Shown here one piece after another: positions 41,757 through 50,401 of a stretch of DNA of 64,000 nucleotides (positions are counted from its first letter, which is position 1; each line of letters begins with the position of its first letter). Origin of the DNA: Actinomadura macrotermitis (GTDB lineage: Bacteria > Actinomycetota > Actinomycetes > Streptosporangiales > Streptosporangiaceae); the NCBI RefSeq assembly GCF_009604375.1, contig NZ_WEGH01000001.1:682001-746000 (forward strand), written 5' to 3'. Position numbers and translations under genes: made by a program. The notes beneath the pieces are model-generated. The model did no database searches, was not told the origin of the DNA, and saw only the letters and a program-made list of their open reading frames with translations.

Positions 41757-42566
41757 CTACATCCAATTCTCAGCCACGACCTTCCGGATCAGGTCGATCG
41801 ACATATCCACGGGCAGAGCGTGCGCTCGCAGGCTCGACAACGCTTCGGCCATCCGCGCGAGGTCCGCCTCATCGCTCATGGTCACGCCCCGTGCCACGGT
41901 CTCGGCGTAGCCTACTTGGCTTCGATCTTCCATCGTCGCCAGCGTAAACGACCCTGAGATTCCCGTATGGAAGCGCTGCGGCACGATCTGCACGATGAGC
42001 CGGTCGGAGACCGAGTCGACAAGGTGTTCGAGCTGCCCACGCATGACCTCATGGCCTCCGACATCGCGATAGAGGACGGACTTGTCGAGCAGGACGGCGA
42101 CCTCGGGCGGCGGGGGTTCCTCGCGAGTCAGGATGCGCTGGCGGCGCATGCGTCCCTCGATCGCTTCTTCGTTCCCCTTCAGGATCGTCGCCGCATACGG
42201 ACGGCTCTGCAGCAGACCGGTGACGACCCCCAACTCGAAAGCGTGGATGGAGACGGCGTCCTCCTCGATGCCCGGCCAGTCGAACCAGACCGGGTAACCG
42301 GCGTCTTCTACGAGGTCGTGCCATAGACCCACCAGTTCACCGTTTGCACCGAGCAGTTGGTCCATGCTCTGGGCGAACTTTTCGGTGCACTTGGTACGGC
42401 CGTTCTCGATCATGCCGATGTACTGCGGCTTGACGCCCGCTCCGTTGTACGCCCGCACGGCCAGGGCTTCTTGCGTCCAGTTGTTGGCTTCCCGGAAACG
42501 GCGGAGGCGCTTACCGAAGGCGATCAACGTCGGAGCGGTGCCGTTGCGGTTGCGTCGTGGACTCAT
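41757..42566 (-). CDS. XRE-DUF5753 regulator (WhiJ-like)
   Basis: The 269-aa regulator has an N-terminal XRE HTH (FGKRLRRFREANNWTQEALA, VKPQYIGMIENGRTKCTEKF) and a DUF5753 domain (VSIHAFELGVVTGLLQSRPY, RRQRILTREEPPPPEVAVLL, LEHLVDSVSDRLIVQIVPQR, GISGSFTLATM). These WhiJ-family proteins of streptomycetes and relatives act with DUF397 partners and GHKL ATPases in developmental control. All three parts are here: three DUF397 genes directly downstream and the ATPase divergent. The 154-bp divergent gap has a 10-bp-periodic CTCAA array close to its start, a likely autoregulatory site. Confidence 0.92.
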   Translation of the reverse strand: MSPRRNRNGTAPTLIAFGKRLRRFREANNWTQEALAVRAYNGAGVKPQYIGMIENGRTKCTEKFAQSMDQLLGANGELVGLWHDLVEDAGYPVWFDWPGIEEDAVSIHAFELGVVTGLLQSRPYAATILKGNEEAIEGRMRRQRILTREEPPPPEVAVLLDKSVLYRDVGGHEVMRGQLEHLVDSVSDRLIVQIVPQRFHTGISGSFTLATMEDRSQVGYAETVARGVTMSDEADLARMAEALSSLRAHALPVDMSIDLIRKVVAENWM

Positions 42567-42578
42567 GGGGACCTCTCA

Positions 42579-42603
42579 CTCAACCGCACTCAAGTGATCT
42601 CAA
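42579..42603. promoter_or_regulatory. three CTCAA direct repeats with exact 10-bp period
   Basis: CTCAA occurs at 42579-42583, 42589-42593 and 42599-42603, each followed by five other bases. The spacing of one helical turn puts all copies on one DNA face. The array begins 13 bp upstream of the XRE-DUF5753 start and is a candidate operator for that regulator. Confidence 0.55.
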
Positions 42604-42720
42604 GCACGGAGGGGGCCGACTGCACGAGTTGTACGCATGTCTCTTCTGCTTTGCTGTGGACGCTACGCCGTGGAGGGGAGCCTGTGCAGTAAGTCACAGA
42701 CATTCCCCCGAGGTGATCAG

Positions 42721-43104
42721 ATGTGCGAGCCGCGTGCCGTCGTGTTGAAGGCCCATCCCGAGTCGATCAAGAAGGCGCGCGACTTCGTCGTCGACGCCAT
42801 CAGCCCGTGGGGCATCGACCCCGATGTCGCGGCGCTGGTCATCAGTGAGCTCGCGACCAACGCCATCGTGCATGCGGAAGGCGACACGATCATCGTGCGG
42901 GCGGCACGCAACGTGGACGCGTCCGTGAGTTTGGAGACGTGGGACAAGGATCCGCGGCGGGGGCCGGCGGTGCGGCGGGCCGATCTCGATGACACTGCGG
43001 GCCGGGGCCTGTTCCTCGTTGAGAGCCTGGTCCGCTCTTGGGGAGTGCGGCCGCTCGCCGACGACGCCGGAAAGGTCGTCTTCGCGATCCTCGACCCCGA
43101 TTAG
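42721..43104 (+). CDS. GHKL ATP-binding (anti-sigma-like) protein
   Basis: The 127-aa protein is a HATPase_c_2 protein like RsbW/AbaA-associated kinases. The N box is VISELATNAIVHAEGDTIIV; the following WDKDPRRGPAVRR region replaces the usual D-x-G-x-G loop, and the G2-like motif DTAGRGLFLVESLVRSWGVR is intact, ending KVVFAILDPD. Such proteins bind ATP and regulate sigma factors or anti-sigma antagonists. It starts MCEPRAVVLKAHPESIKKAR with GAGGTGAT just upstream. It is divergent from the WhiJ-like gene. A damaged copy of the gene lies 3.4 kb downstream at 46160. Confidence 0.88.
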   Translation: MCEPRAVVLKAHPESIKKARDFVVDAISPWGIDPDVAALVISELATNAIVHAEGDTIIVRAARNVDASVSLETWDKDPRRGPAVRRADLDDTAGRGLFLVESLVRSWGVRPLADDAGKVVFAILDPD

Positions 43105-43144
43105 CCCGGTGCGGGCGCGCTTCCCCGTCGCGTCCGCACCGCCC

Positions 43145-43187
43145 GGCCCCCGCCGTCCGTCTTCCCCGTGGCGCGGCGGCGGGGGCC
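43145..43187 (+). terminator. terminator after ATPase gene
   Basis: GGCCCCCGCC (43145-43154) and GGCGGGGGCC (43178-43187) pair perfectly over 10 bp, 40 bases after the ATPase stop. A second, imperfect hairpin follows at 43206-43233 (AAGGCC...GGCCTT); it resembles the hairpin beside tRNA-Asn at 46552. Confidence 0.7.
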
Positions 43188-43657
43188 TTCCCCCAGGAAA
43201 GGGAGAAGGCCACCTCCAGAAGGGAGCGGCCTTGTTGACTGGTTCCTCAGAGACGACCTCAGTACAACGTGAAGTCTCAAGTCAGGACACTGGAGGCGCT
43301 GCTGCGCCAACCCCCGGCCACTCAGTACCACTTCCCCCGAAGCAAGCACTTGAAGATGCTCGCATCACCTAGACACCCACACCCACAGAACTAACGAAAA
43401 GCTCAGTAGCTGCGCTGGTCGCCGTCACGTGGAGGCGGGTTGCCGGATCCGGCGGACGGAGGGCGAGAGTGAAGGGCGCTGTGGGTGGATGGGCGGCGTG
43501 CGGATGCTGCGATTCGCGTGCTGCGATTCGTGCCAAAGAACGCGCCTACGCTATCGGACGCTATGCAGGTCCCGGCGGTCATTGCGGACCAGGGCATGCC
43601 GCTGGACTCGGGAAGGCCGTTCCTCGACGGTGTTCTCTCCGGGCATGTGTCCGCTAA

Positions 43658-44483
43658 AGACTCGCCGAGGGCGGTGAGGGTTGGGGGCGGGGTGCTTGGG
43701 TGGCCGCTTGTTGCACCTTGGCGCTCGGACTTGCCTGGCTGGCCGATGGTTGCCGTCGCGGCCATGGTGCGCGTTGGTTCCGCGACGCATTGCGAAGAGA
43801 AGGAAAAGCCAGCCTGCGGCGCGGTGGCTGGGCTGGGCGGGTTGGGCTTCGCTTTTGTGAGGCTGCGGGTTTTGCGAGCTGGACATCTGGTGGCTGTGCG
43901 GCTGTGGCTGGTGGTTGGGCGGAAGTGGCCGCTGTCGAATGCGCATACTGCGGTTTTTGGCTGGTGACCCTTAAGACTCAGCGAGGGCGGTAAGGGTTGG
44001 GGGCGAGGTGCGTGGGTGGCCGCTTGCTGCACCTTGGCGCTCGGACTTGCCTGGCTGGCCGGTGGCTAGGCGGTGCGGTCATATTGCGCATTGGCGACAC
44101 GACGCATTGCGAAGATATGGAAAAGCCAGCCTGCGGCGCGCTGGCCGGGTTGGGTGGGTTGGGCTTCGCTTTTGGGGAGCTTCGAGGCTTGCGCGCTGCG
44201 CGGCTGCGGCGGGTGGTTGGCGGGAGTGGTCGGAGTAGTCGCTGCCGAGTGCGCATACTGCGGTTTTTGGCCGGTGACCCCTAAGGCTCAGCGAGGGTGG
44301 TGAGGGTTGGGGGCGGGGTGCTTGGGGGCCGCTTGTTGCACCTTGGCGCTCGGGCTTGCCTGGCTGGCCGGTGGTTGGCCGTCGCGTTCATGGTGCGCAT
44401 TGGTTCCGCGACGCATTGCGAAGAGAGGGAAAAGATAGCCTGCGGCGCGGTGGCTGGGCTTGGTGGGTCGAGTTCCGCTTTTC
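43658..44483. repeat. tandem repeat, period about 310 bp, 2.6 copies
   Basis: Copies begin at 43658, 43974 and 44284 (offsets 316 and 310 bp). The third is cut off near 44483. Each starts AGACTC or AGGCTC then GAGGGnGGTnAGGGTTGGGG and contains a shared GCGACGCATTGCGAAGA-like segment and GCCAGCCTGCGGCGCG, which begins a small hairpin; the first two copies end in GCGCATACTGCGGTTTTTGG. Divergence between copies includes indels that change frame, so the repeat is not coding as a unit. The whole interval 43105-44651 (1.55 kb) contains no gene I can support. It separates the ATPase gene from the HNH gene. Confidence 0.85.
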
Positions 44484-44651
44484 GTCGGGAAGCGGGGCGG
44501 GTTCGCTGGGTGCATGGTCGATGTGTCTGGCCGCATTGGATAAAGCCGACAAATTGCCGATGGTAAAGAATGGTTTCGCGGGTGGCGGTTGATTGTGGAC
44601 GATCTTCGCTGGATTTAGAATAGCGGGGAGGCTGAAAGGGGGTGGGCGGGA

Positions 44652-46025
44652 ATGGCTTCTCTGGCCGAGGTCAAGGCTTTTCGCGGTGAGGAGCGGGAGT
44701 GGGAAGACCGTTCCTGGTTCCCGCCCGGACCGCAGCTGGCGGTGTGCCTGTCGGGCGATAAGAACCGGCTGGCCGACCTGAGCGATGCGGAGTTGTGTGA
44801 GCGGATGGCCGCGGCGCGGCGCCAGGCCTCCTGGGCCCAGGCGCAGGAACTGGCGGCGATCGCCGAGCTCGCCGCCCGCCGCCACGCCCAGGACGAGCAC
44901 CGCGATCCCGACTACCGAGTCCTGTCGGCGCGCGAATCGCTAATGGAGGAGGTGTCGGTCGCGCTGGCGGTGACCGGGAACGCCGCGGCGACGCTGGTGC
45001 ACCTGGCCGAACGCCTGGCGCATCAGCTTCCCGAGACGCGGGAGGCGTTGCAGGCCGGGCGGATCGACATGGCCAAGGCCCGCGCCATCAGCGACGCCAC
45101 CGACCACCTGCCCGACCAGCTCTGCACCCGCATCGAAGACACCGTCCTTGATGGAGCTGAGGAGCGCACGACGGGTCAGTTGCGCGGCCGCATCAAGCGC
45201 CTGGTGCGGCGGTTGGCGCCTGCTGAGCTGGCCGAGCAGACCCGGCGGACGGTCAAGGGGCGGCGGTTGGAGTTGTGGGAGAGCGGGCACGGCGCCGCCG
45301 GCCTCGCTCTGGTCGACATTCCCGCCGATGACGCGGCCGCGGTGCACAACAAGCTCACTGCTGTCGCGCACGGGCTCAAGCAGGACGGCGACGCCCGGCT
45401 GATCGACCAGATCCGCGCCGACCTGGCCCTGCAACTCCTGCGCGGCGTCCCCCTCCCCGAAGCCGTCCACGCTCCTCCGGTGGAAGCGGAGAACCCGCCC
45501 TCGACGCCTGCCGTCCCAGACACGCCCGAAGGCGACGGCGACTCGATCGCCGAGATGATCGGCCACGCCGCACAGCGCAGGCTGGAGGAGCTGCGCGCTC
45601 ATGTGGAGTTCCACGGGCGGCTGGCCGACCTGCCCCGCCTGGCGGCACGGGCCGTCCAGGACCTGCACGAGCGCCTGGCCCCGCTACGCGACACCGCCTG
45701 CGACCACGGCAAGCCCGGCTACCGGCCACCCGCCGCGCTGCGCCGCCAGATCGAAGCCCGCCACGCCACGTGCGTCTTCCCCACCTGCAACCGGCGCTCC
45801 GAACACTGCGACATCGACCACACCACCCCCTATGGCGCACACGGCGCGCAGGGAACAACCTGCGGATGCAACCTCGCCCCGCTGTGCCGACGCCACCACC
45901 GGACCAAGCAGACAACCCGGACCAACGAGACGGCCGGCTGGCGCCTGTTCCAGCCCTGGCCCGGCGTCCTGATCTGGATCACCCCCGCCGGAACCTGGCA
46001 CATCACCCTCCCCAGCAGGCAGTGA
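44652..46025 (+). CDS. DUF222/HNH endonuclease-signature protein
   Basis: The 457-aa protein has a helical DUF222 domain (LSDAELCERMAAARRQASWA, QAQELAAIAELAARRHAQDE, GRIDMAKARAISDATDHLPD) and a C-terminal HNH nuclease domain with Cys pairs: CVFPTCNRRSEHCDIDHTTP followed by CNLAPLCRRHHRTKQ, so the H-N-H residues and zinc Cys are present. Proteins of this type are multi-copy in actinobacteria and include the REP13E12 repeats of mycobacteria, where they behave like mobile or duplicating elements. The gene lies between the intact ATPase gene and its decayed copy and directly after the tandem repeat. It probably cuts DNA; target unknown. Confidence 0.88.
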   Translation: MASLAEVKAFRGEEREWEDRSWFPPGPQLAVCLSGDKNRLADLSDAELCERMAAARRQASWAQAQELAAIAELAARRHAQDEHRDPDYRVLSARESLMEEVSVALAVTGNAAATLVHLAERLAHQLPETREALQAGRIDMAKARAISDATDHLPDQLCTRIEDTVLDGAEERTTGQLRGRIKRLVRRLAPAELAEQTRRTVKGRRLELWESGHGAAGLALVDIPADDAAAVHNKLTAVAHGLKQDGDARLIDQIRADLALQLLRGVPLPEAVHAPPVEAENPPSTPAVPDTPEGDGDSIAEMIGHAAQRRLEELRAHVEFHGRLADLPRLAARAVQDLHERLAPLRDTACDHGKPGYRPPAALRRQIEARHATCVFPTCNRRSEHCDIDHTTPYGAHGAQGTTCGCNLAPLCRRHHRTKQTTRTNETAGWRLFQPWPGVLIWITPAGTWHITLPSRQ

Positions 46026-46120
46026 CCCCAGCCGGATGCAGGACACCGGATGCAGGCCAACCGCCCCGGCCGGATAGGAGCGACCCGAGGGAACGCGGCC
46101 ACCTGTCCGGACCCGGTGAG

Positions 46121-46156
46121 ATCACCTCACCGAATCCAGACTTTCGGTGAGGTGAT
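46121..46156 (+). terminator. 14-bp perfect inverted repeat between HNH gene and pseudogene
   Basis: ATCACCTCACCGAA (46121-46134) and TTCGGTGAGGTGAT (46143-46156) pair perfectly over 14 bp with an 8-base loop. It may terminate the HNH transcript. Its right arm contains the GAGGTGAT ribosome-binding sequence of the ATPase pseudogene, which would be buried in the hairpin. Confidence 0.6.
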
Positions 46157-46159
46157 CAG

Positions 46160-46540
46160 ATGTGCGAGCCGTGTGCGGTCGGGTTGCAGGTCCATCCTGA
46201 GCCGATCGAGAGGCACGCGACTTCGTCGTTGACGCCATCAGCCCATGGGGCATCGATCCGGGGCTTGCGGCGCCGGTCATCAGTGAACTCGCCACGAATG
46301 CCGTCGTGCATGCGGAGGGCGACACGATCATCGCGCGGGCGGCGCGCAATGAGGACGCGTCCGGCAGTCTCGAGGCCTGGGACAAGGGTCCTCAGCGGGG
46401 GCGGGGGGCCGCGGCCGATCTTCATGCGACGCGACGAGGCGAAGGCTCTTCCGGGTTGAGAGCCTGGCTCAGGCCCTGGGGATACGGCCGTTGGGAAGGG
46501 TGCCGGGAAGGCCGTCTCCGCGATCCTCGAACCCGGTCAG
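46160..46540 (+). pseudogene. decayed duplicate of the GHKL ATPase gene
   Basis: This stretch is clearly homologous to the intact ATPase gene at 42721-43104, beginning with the same GAGGTGATCAGATGTGCGAG sequence over the start. It reads MCEPCAVGLQVHPEPIER, then loses frame near 46212; the match resumes in another frame as FVVDAISPWGID-like, LAAPVISELATNAVVHAEGD, TIIARAARNEDASGSLEAWD, KGPQRGRG. It loses frame again near 46425, and the DNA still matches the GLFLVESLVRSWG and AILDPD codons to about 46540. With at least two frameshifts it cannot make the protein. It ends 12 bases before the tRNA-Asn terminator. Confidence 0.88.
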
Positions 46541-46551
46541 CCGGGAAAGCA

Positions 46552-46583
46552 ACAAGGCCGCTTCCTGGTGGAAGCGGCCTTGT
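46552..46583 (-). terminator. 14-bp-stem terminator downstream of tRNA-Asn
   Basis: ACAAGGCCGCTTCC (46552-46565) and GGAAGCGGCCTTGT (46570-46583) pair perfectly around TGGT, 7 bases beyond the tRNA 3' end on the minus strand. A degenerate relative occurs after the intact ATPase gene (43206-43233). Confidence 0.85.
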
Positions 46584-46590
46584 GCGGTGG

Positions 46591-46663
46591 CTCCCGCGAG
46601 TGGACTCGAACCACTAACCTGCCGGTTAACAGCCGGCTGCTCTGCCGATTGAGCTACGCGGGA
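46591..46663 (-). tRNA. tRNA-Asn (GUU anticodon)
   Basis: Cloverleaf: acceptor TCCCGCG (46663-46657) with CGCGGGA (46598-46592), discriminator G, D-arm from TAGCTCAATCGGCAGAGC, anticodon stem GCCGG-CTGTTAA-CCGGC giving GUU, and T-arm AGTGG-TTCGAGT-CCACT. CCA is not encoded. It is 73 nt and followed by a perfect hairpin terminator. Confidence 0.95.
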
Positions 46664-46820
46664 TCGTGCCTGCTCCCGGGGGCTTCTTCCGTCCCCGGCA
46701 GCACGATTAGATTAGCGCATCCGGGGACCGGTTCGCGCACACATAACCGTCCGGGGTGGATGAGGCCGCCGATCGTGGGTAGGCCGGTGGCATCCAGTCC
46801 ACACCCTGGGGGTTTGAGAG

Positions 46821-47150
46821 ATGAAGATCCGCTTTCCGTTCGCCATCGGGGCGGCCGTCGGCTACGTCCTCGGGACCAAGGCCGGCCGGGAGAGGTACGA
46901 GCAGATCATGCGCGCCTCCCGCCGGGTGACCGAGAACCCGAACGTGCAGGAGGCCGCCGGCGTGCTGCGCACCAAGGGCGGCGAGGTCGCCGGTGTCGCC
47001 AAGGAGAAGGCCGGCACGATCGCGGGCACGGCGCGCGAGAAGATGCCGAGCCAGCTCGGCGACAAGGTGCCCGGCCTCGGCAAGAGCGACACGGTCACCC
47101 CGCCGAAGGAGTACCAGGACCCGCGTCAGGAGACCGGGCACATCCACTAG
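46821..47150 (+). CDS. YtxH-like small protein
   Basis: The 109-aa protein starts MKIRFPFAIGAAVGYVLGTK, a hydrophobic Gly-rich segment followed by AGRERYEQIMRASRRVTENP, the pattern of YtxH/gas-vesicle-like small membrane-associated proteins. The rest is a charged amphipathic repeat-like part (GGEVAGVAKEKAGTIAGTAR) and a hydrophilic tail. Function is unknown; a role at the membrane under stress is only suggested by the family. It is preceded by GGGGGTTTGAGAG and is convergent with the LysR gene across a shared terminator. Confidence 0.75.
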   Translation: MKIRFPFAIGAAVGYVLGTKAGRERYEQIMRASRRVTENPNVQEAAGVLRTKGGEVAGVAKEKAGTIAGTAREKMPSQLGDKVPGLGKSDTVTPPKEYQDPRQETGHIH

Positions 47151-47154
47151 GTGC

Positions 47155-47185
47155 CAGGCGGCGGCGGTACGGCCGCTGCCGCCTG
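47155..47185. terminator. bidirectional terminator between convergent genes
   Basis: CAGGCGGCGGCGG (47155-47167) and CCGCTGCCGCCTG (47173-47185) form a 13-bp stem with one mismatch. It lies in the 41-bp gap between the YtxH-like stop and the LysR stop. Confidence 0.7.
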
Positions 47186-47191
47186 CCCCGG

Positions 47192-48097
47192 TCATGAAGG
47201 GGCCGGGGTGAGGTTCCGGGCCTTCTCGCGCAGGCCGTCCAGGACGGCCTTCAGCAGCGGGTGGCCCTGGCCGCCGCGCCTGATCGCGGTGAACACCGGA
47301 CGCGTCGGGGTGTCCCCCAGCACCGGGCGCACGACGGCCCTGGTGCGCCCCGACAGCGCCGAGCGGGGTACCAGGGCGACGCCCGCCCCTACTTCGACCA
47401 GTGCGCACACGGCGCGGAAGTCGTCCGACACGCATTCCACCCGCGGCTGGAAGCCGGCGTTCTCGCATGCCCGCAGCACCACGTCCCGCACCGGGTTGCC
47501 CGGCCACGGCGTGATCCACGCGGCCGTGGCGAGCGCCTCCAGTTCGACGCCGTCCGCCTCGCGCAGGGGGTGGTCCGGGGGCAGCACCGCGTCGAACGGC
47601 TCGGTGTACAGCGGCTGCCGGAGCAGGACGTCCTCGCCGTAGGCCAGGGTGTCGCGGTTGGCGACCGCCACCGCCACGTCGACCTCGCCGTCCAGCAGCA
47701 GCCGCAGCGCGGCCCGCCCTTCGGCGTCCTTGACCTTGATCCGTACGCGGGGCGGCGAACCGGCCACCAGCGGTGCCACGACCTCGGTGATCGCCGTGGA
47801 GAACGCCGCGATCGTCACCTCGCCCGCCGCGCCCGCCGACACCGCCGCCAGGTCGGCCTCGGCGCGCTCCAGCTGGATCGCGATCTGCGCCGCGTGCCCG
47901 GCCAGCACGGCGCCGGTCGCCGTCAGCCGCACCGCCCGGCCGTGCCGTTCCAGCAGGGCGTGCCCGACCTCGGCCTCCAGCGCCGCGAGCTGCTGCGACA
48001 CCGCCGACGGCGACAGGTACAGCGCCTTGGCGGCAGCCGTGACCGTGCCGTGGTCGGCGAGCGCGCGCAGCACGCGGAGCCTGCGTGGATCGATCAT
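47192..48097 (-). CDS. LysR-family regulator, divergent from tdh-kbl
   Basis: The 301-aa regulator has the LysR HTH ([55 protein letters not shown]) and a periplasmic-binding-like effector domain ([50 protein letters not shown]). It is divergent from tdh with an 85-bp gap, the usual position for a LysR activator of the adjacent operon, so control of threonine degradation is likely. The inducer is unknown. Confidence 0.9.
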   Translation of the reverse strand: MIDPRRLRVLRALADHGTVTAAAKALYLSPSAVSQQLAALEAEVGHALLERHGRAVRLTATGAVLAGHAAQIAIQLERAEADLAAVSAGAAGEVTIAAFSTAITEVVAPLVAGSPPRVRIKVKDAEGRAALRLLLDGEVDVAVAVANRDTLAYGEDVLLRQPLYTEPFDAVLPPDHPLREADGVELEALATAAWITPWPGNPVRDVVLRACENAGFQPRVECVSDDFRAVCALVEVGAGVALVPRSALSGRTRAVVRPVLGDTPTRPVFTAIRRGGQGHPLLKAVLDGLREKARNLTPAPS

Positions 48098-48182
48098 GGC
48101 GCTGCTTTTAAGGTCGGCTTCACAAGCACCTGTGGATAATAGCGATGGACTTCACAGTCGCGGGCTCGGCACAGTGTGGGCC

Positions 48183-49220
48183 ATGAGAGCTTTGGCCAAG
48201 ACGGGCCCCGCGCCCGGCCTCGAGCTGGTCGACGTGCCGGTGCCCCGGGCCGATGGCGACCGGGTGCTGATCCGGGTGCTGCGCACCGGCGTGTGCGGCA
48301 CCGACCTGCACATCGACGCCTGGGACGACTGGGCCGCGCGCACCGTCCGCGCGCCGCTGGTCCTCGGGCACGAGTTCGTCGGGGAAGTCGCCGCCGTCGG
48401 CCCCGACGTCACCCGGACCGCGGTCGGCGACATCGTCAGCGGCGAGGGCCACCTGGTCTGCGGCACCTGCCGCAACTGCATGGCCGGGCGCCGCCACCTG
48501 TGCATCCGCACCGTCGGCCTCGGCGTGCACACCGACGGCGCGTTCGCCGAGTACGTCGCGCTGCCCGAGTCGAACGTGTGGGTGCACCGCCACGAGATCG
48601 ACCTCGACGTCGCGGCGATCTTCGACCCGTTCGGCAACGCCGTGCACACCGCCCTGTCGTTCCCGGTGCTGAACGAGGACGTCCTGATCACCGGCGCGGG
48701 CCCGATCGGCATGATGGCCGCCGCGATCGCCGCCCACGCCGGCGCCCGCCACGTCGTGGTCACCGACGTCAGCGAGCCGCGGCTGGAGCTGGCCCGCAAG
48801 CTCGGCGCCACCGTCGCGCTGAACGTGGCCGAGACGAGGATCGGCGACGTGCTGCCCGGGCTCGGCATGACCGAGGGCTTCGACGTCGGTATGGAGATGT
48901 CGGGGCGCGCGGACGCCCTCCAGGACATGATCGCCACGATGAGCCCCGGCGGCCGGATCGCCATCCTCGGCCTGCCCACCGGCGACGTCCCGGTGGACAT
49001 GTCCACGGTCGTCACCCGCATGCTCACCCTGCGCGGCATCTACGGCCGCGAGATGTACGAGACCTGGTACGCCATGTCGGTCCTGCTGCAGGGCGGCCTG
49101 GACATCAGCCCGGTGATCACCCACCGGTTCGGGTACCGGCAGCACGCCGAGGCCTTCGCCACCGCCCGGTCGGGGCGGTGCGGCAAGGTCGTCATCGACT
49201 GGACCCGCGAGACCCTCTAG
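48183..49220 (+). CDS. tdh: L-threonine 3-dehydrogenase
   Basis: The 345-aa zinc enzyme oxidises threonine to 2-amino-3-ketobutyrate with NAD. Catalytic zinc region [20 protein letters not shown] and [16 protein letters not shown], the structural zinc Cys cluster [19 protein letters not shown], the Rossmann loop [20 protein letters not shown] and [17 protein letters not shown] are present. The DWA segment and [12 protein letters not shown] are specific to Tdh rather than other alcohol dehydrogenases. It is followed 8 bp later by kbl, so the pair makes glycine and acetyl-CoA from threonine. Confidence 0.95.
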   Translation: MRALAKTGPAPGLELVDVPVPRADGDRVLIRVLRTGVCGTDLHIDAWDDWAARTVRAPLVLGHEFVGEVAAVGPDVTRTAVGDIVSGEGHLVCGTCRNCMAGRRHLCIRTVGLGVHTDGAFAEYVALPESNVWVHRHEIDLDVAAIFDPFGNAVHTALSFPVLNEDVLITGAGPIGMMAAAIAAHAGARHVVVTDVSEPRLELARKLGATVALNVAETRIGDVLPGLGMTEGFDVGMEMSGRADALQDMIATMSPGGRIAILGLPTGDVPVDMSTVVTRMLTLRGIYGREMYETWYAMSVLLQGGLDISPVITHRFGYRQHAEAFATARSGRCGKVVIDWTRETL

Positions 49221-49228
49221 GAGCCCCC

Positions 49229-50401
49229 GTGTACGACACCCTGCGCGACGACCTGCGCGGCCGGCTGGCCGAGATCCGCGAGGCCGGCCTGTACAAGTCC
49301 GAGCGCGTCCTCACCACCCCGCAGTCGGCGGCCGTCGGCGTCGCCTCGGGCCGGGTGGTGAACTTCTGCGCCAACAACTACCTGGACCTGGCCGACCACC
49401 CCGACGTCGTCGTCGCCGCCAAGAAGGCGCTGGAGGAGTGGGGTTTCGGCATGGCGTCGGTCCGCTTCATCTGCGGCACCCAGGCGCCGCACAAGGAGCT
49501 GGAGGCGAGGCTCAGCGCGTTCCTCGGCACCGACGACACGATCTTGTACAGCTCCTGCTTCGACGCCAACGGGGGCGTCTTCGAGACCCTGCTCACCGAC
49601 GCCGACGCGGTCGTCTCCGACGAGCTCAACCACGCCAGCATCATCGACGGCATCCGGCTGTCCAAGGCGGCCCGGTACCGCTACCGCAACCGCGACATGG
49701 CCGACCTGGAGCGCTGCCTGCGGGAGGCCTCGGGCGCCCGCCACAAGCTGATCGTCACCGACGGCGTCTTCTCCATGGACGGCTACATCGCCCCGCTGGA
49801 CGAGATCTGCGACCTGGCCGACCGGTACGGGGCCCTGGTGATGGTCGACGACTCCCACGCCGTCGGGTTCACCGGCCCCACCGGCCGCGGCACCCCCGAG
49901 CTGTTCGGCGTCGCCGACCGCGTCGACGTCCTCACCGGCACGCTCGGCAAGGCGCTCGGCGGCGCCAGCGGCGGGTACGTGTCGGGGCGCGCCGAGATCG
50001 TGGAGATCCTGCGGCAGCGCTCGCGGCCCTACCTGTTCTCCAACTCGCTGGCCCCGGCCATCGTCGGCGCGTCCCTGTGCGTGCTGGACCTGCTGGACGC
50101 CTCCGGCGACCGCCGCGAGCGGCTGGCGGCCAACACCGCGCTGTTCCGCTCGGAGATGACGGCGGCGGGCTTCGACGTCCTGCCGGGCGAGCACCCCATC
50201 GTCCCGGTCATGGTCGGCGACGCCGCCGAGGCCGCCCGGATGGCCGCCGCGCTGCTGGAGCGCGGCATCTACGTGATCGCGTTCTCCTACCCCGTCGTGC
50301 CCAAGGGCAGGGCGCGCATCCGCGTCCAGCTCTCCGCCGCGCATTCCACCGAGGACGTCGTCCGGGCCGTGGCGGCGTTCCGCGAGGTCCGCGACGCCTA
50401 G
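49229..50401 (+). CDS. kbl: glycine C-acetyltransferase (2-amino-3-ketobutyrate CoA ligase)
   Basis: The 390-aa PLP enzyme cleaves 2-amino-3-ketobutyrate with CoA to glycine and acetyl-CoA, completing the Tdh pathway. Landmarks: [113 protein letters not shown] and the PLP Lys in [19 protein letters not shown]. The GTG at 49229 with TAGGAG upstream gives the family N-terminus. Its TAG overlaps the convergent stop of the next gene within one CTAG. Confidence 0.95.
   Translation: MYDTLRDDLRGRLAEIREAGLYKSERVLTTPQSAAVGVASGRVVNFCANNYLDLADHPDVVVAAKKALEEWGFGMASVRFICGTQAPHKELEARLSAFLGTDDTILYSSCFDANGGVFETLLTDADAVVSDELNHASIIDGIRLSKAARYRYRNRDMADLERCLREASGARHKLIVTDGVFSMDGYIAPLDEICDLADRYGALVMVDDSHAVGFTGPTGRGTPELFGVADRVDVLTGTLGKALGGASGGYVSGRAEIVEILRQRSRPYLFSNSLAPAIVGASLCVLDLLDASGDRRERLAANTALFRSEMTAAGFDVLPGEHPIVPVMVGDAAEAARMAAALLERGIYVIAFSYPVVPKGRARIRVQLSAAHSTEDVVRAVAAFREVRDA

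Noticed and set aside
43658..44483. Possible CRISPR array
   Set aside because: The period is about 310 bp with diverged copies, not short identical repeats with unique spacers, and no cas genes are present.
43403..44536. Several open frames on both strands within the 310-bp repeats
   Set aside because: Frames are not maintained between repeat copies because of indels, the translations are low-complexity and no ribosome-binding sites fit. Better explained as repeat DNA.
46160..46540. Treating the ATPase copy as a functional short gene
   Set aside because: Homology to the intact copy continues across frame changes; no single frame covers both the N box and the G2-like motif.
46541..46663. tRNA-Asn as attachment site for an integrated element
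   Set aside because: No integrase gene and no second copy of the tRNA 3' end was seen nearby; the neighbouring hairpin is a normal terminator.
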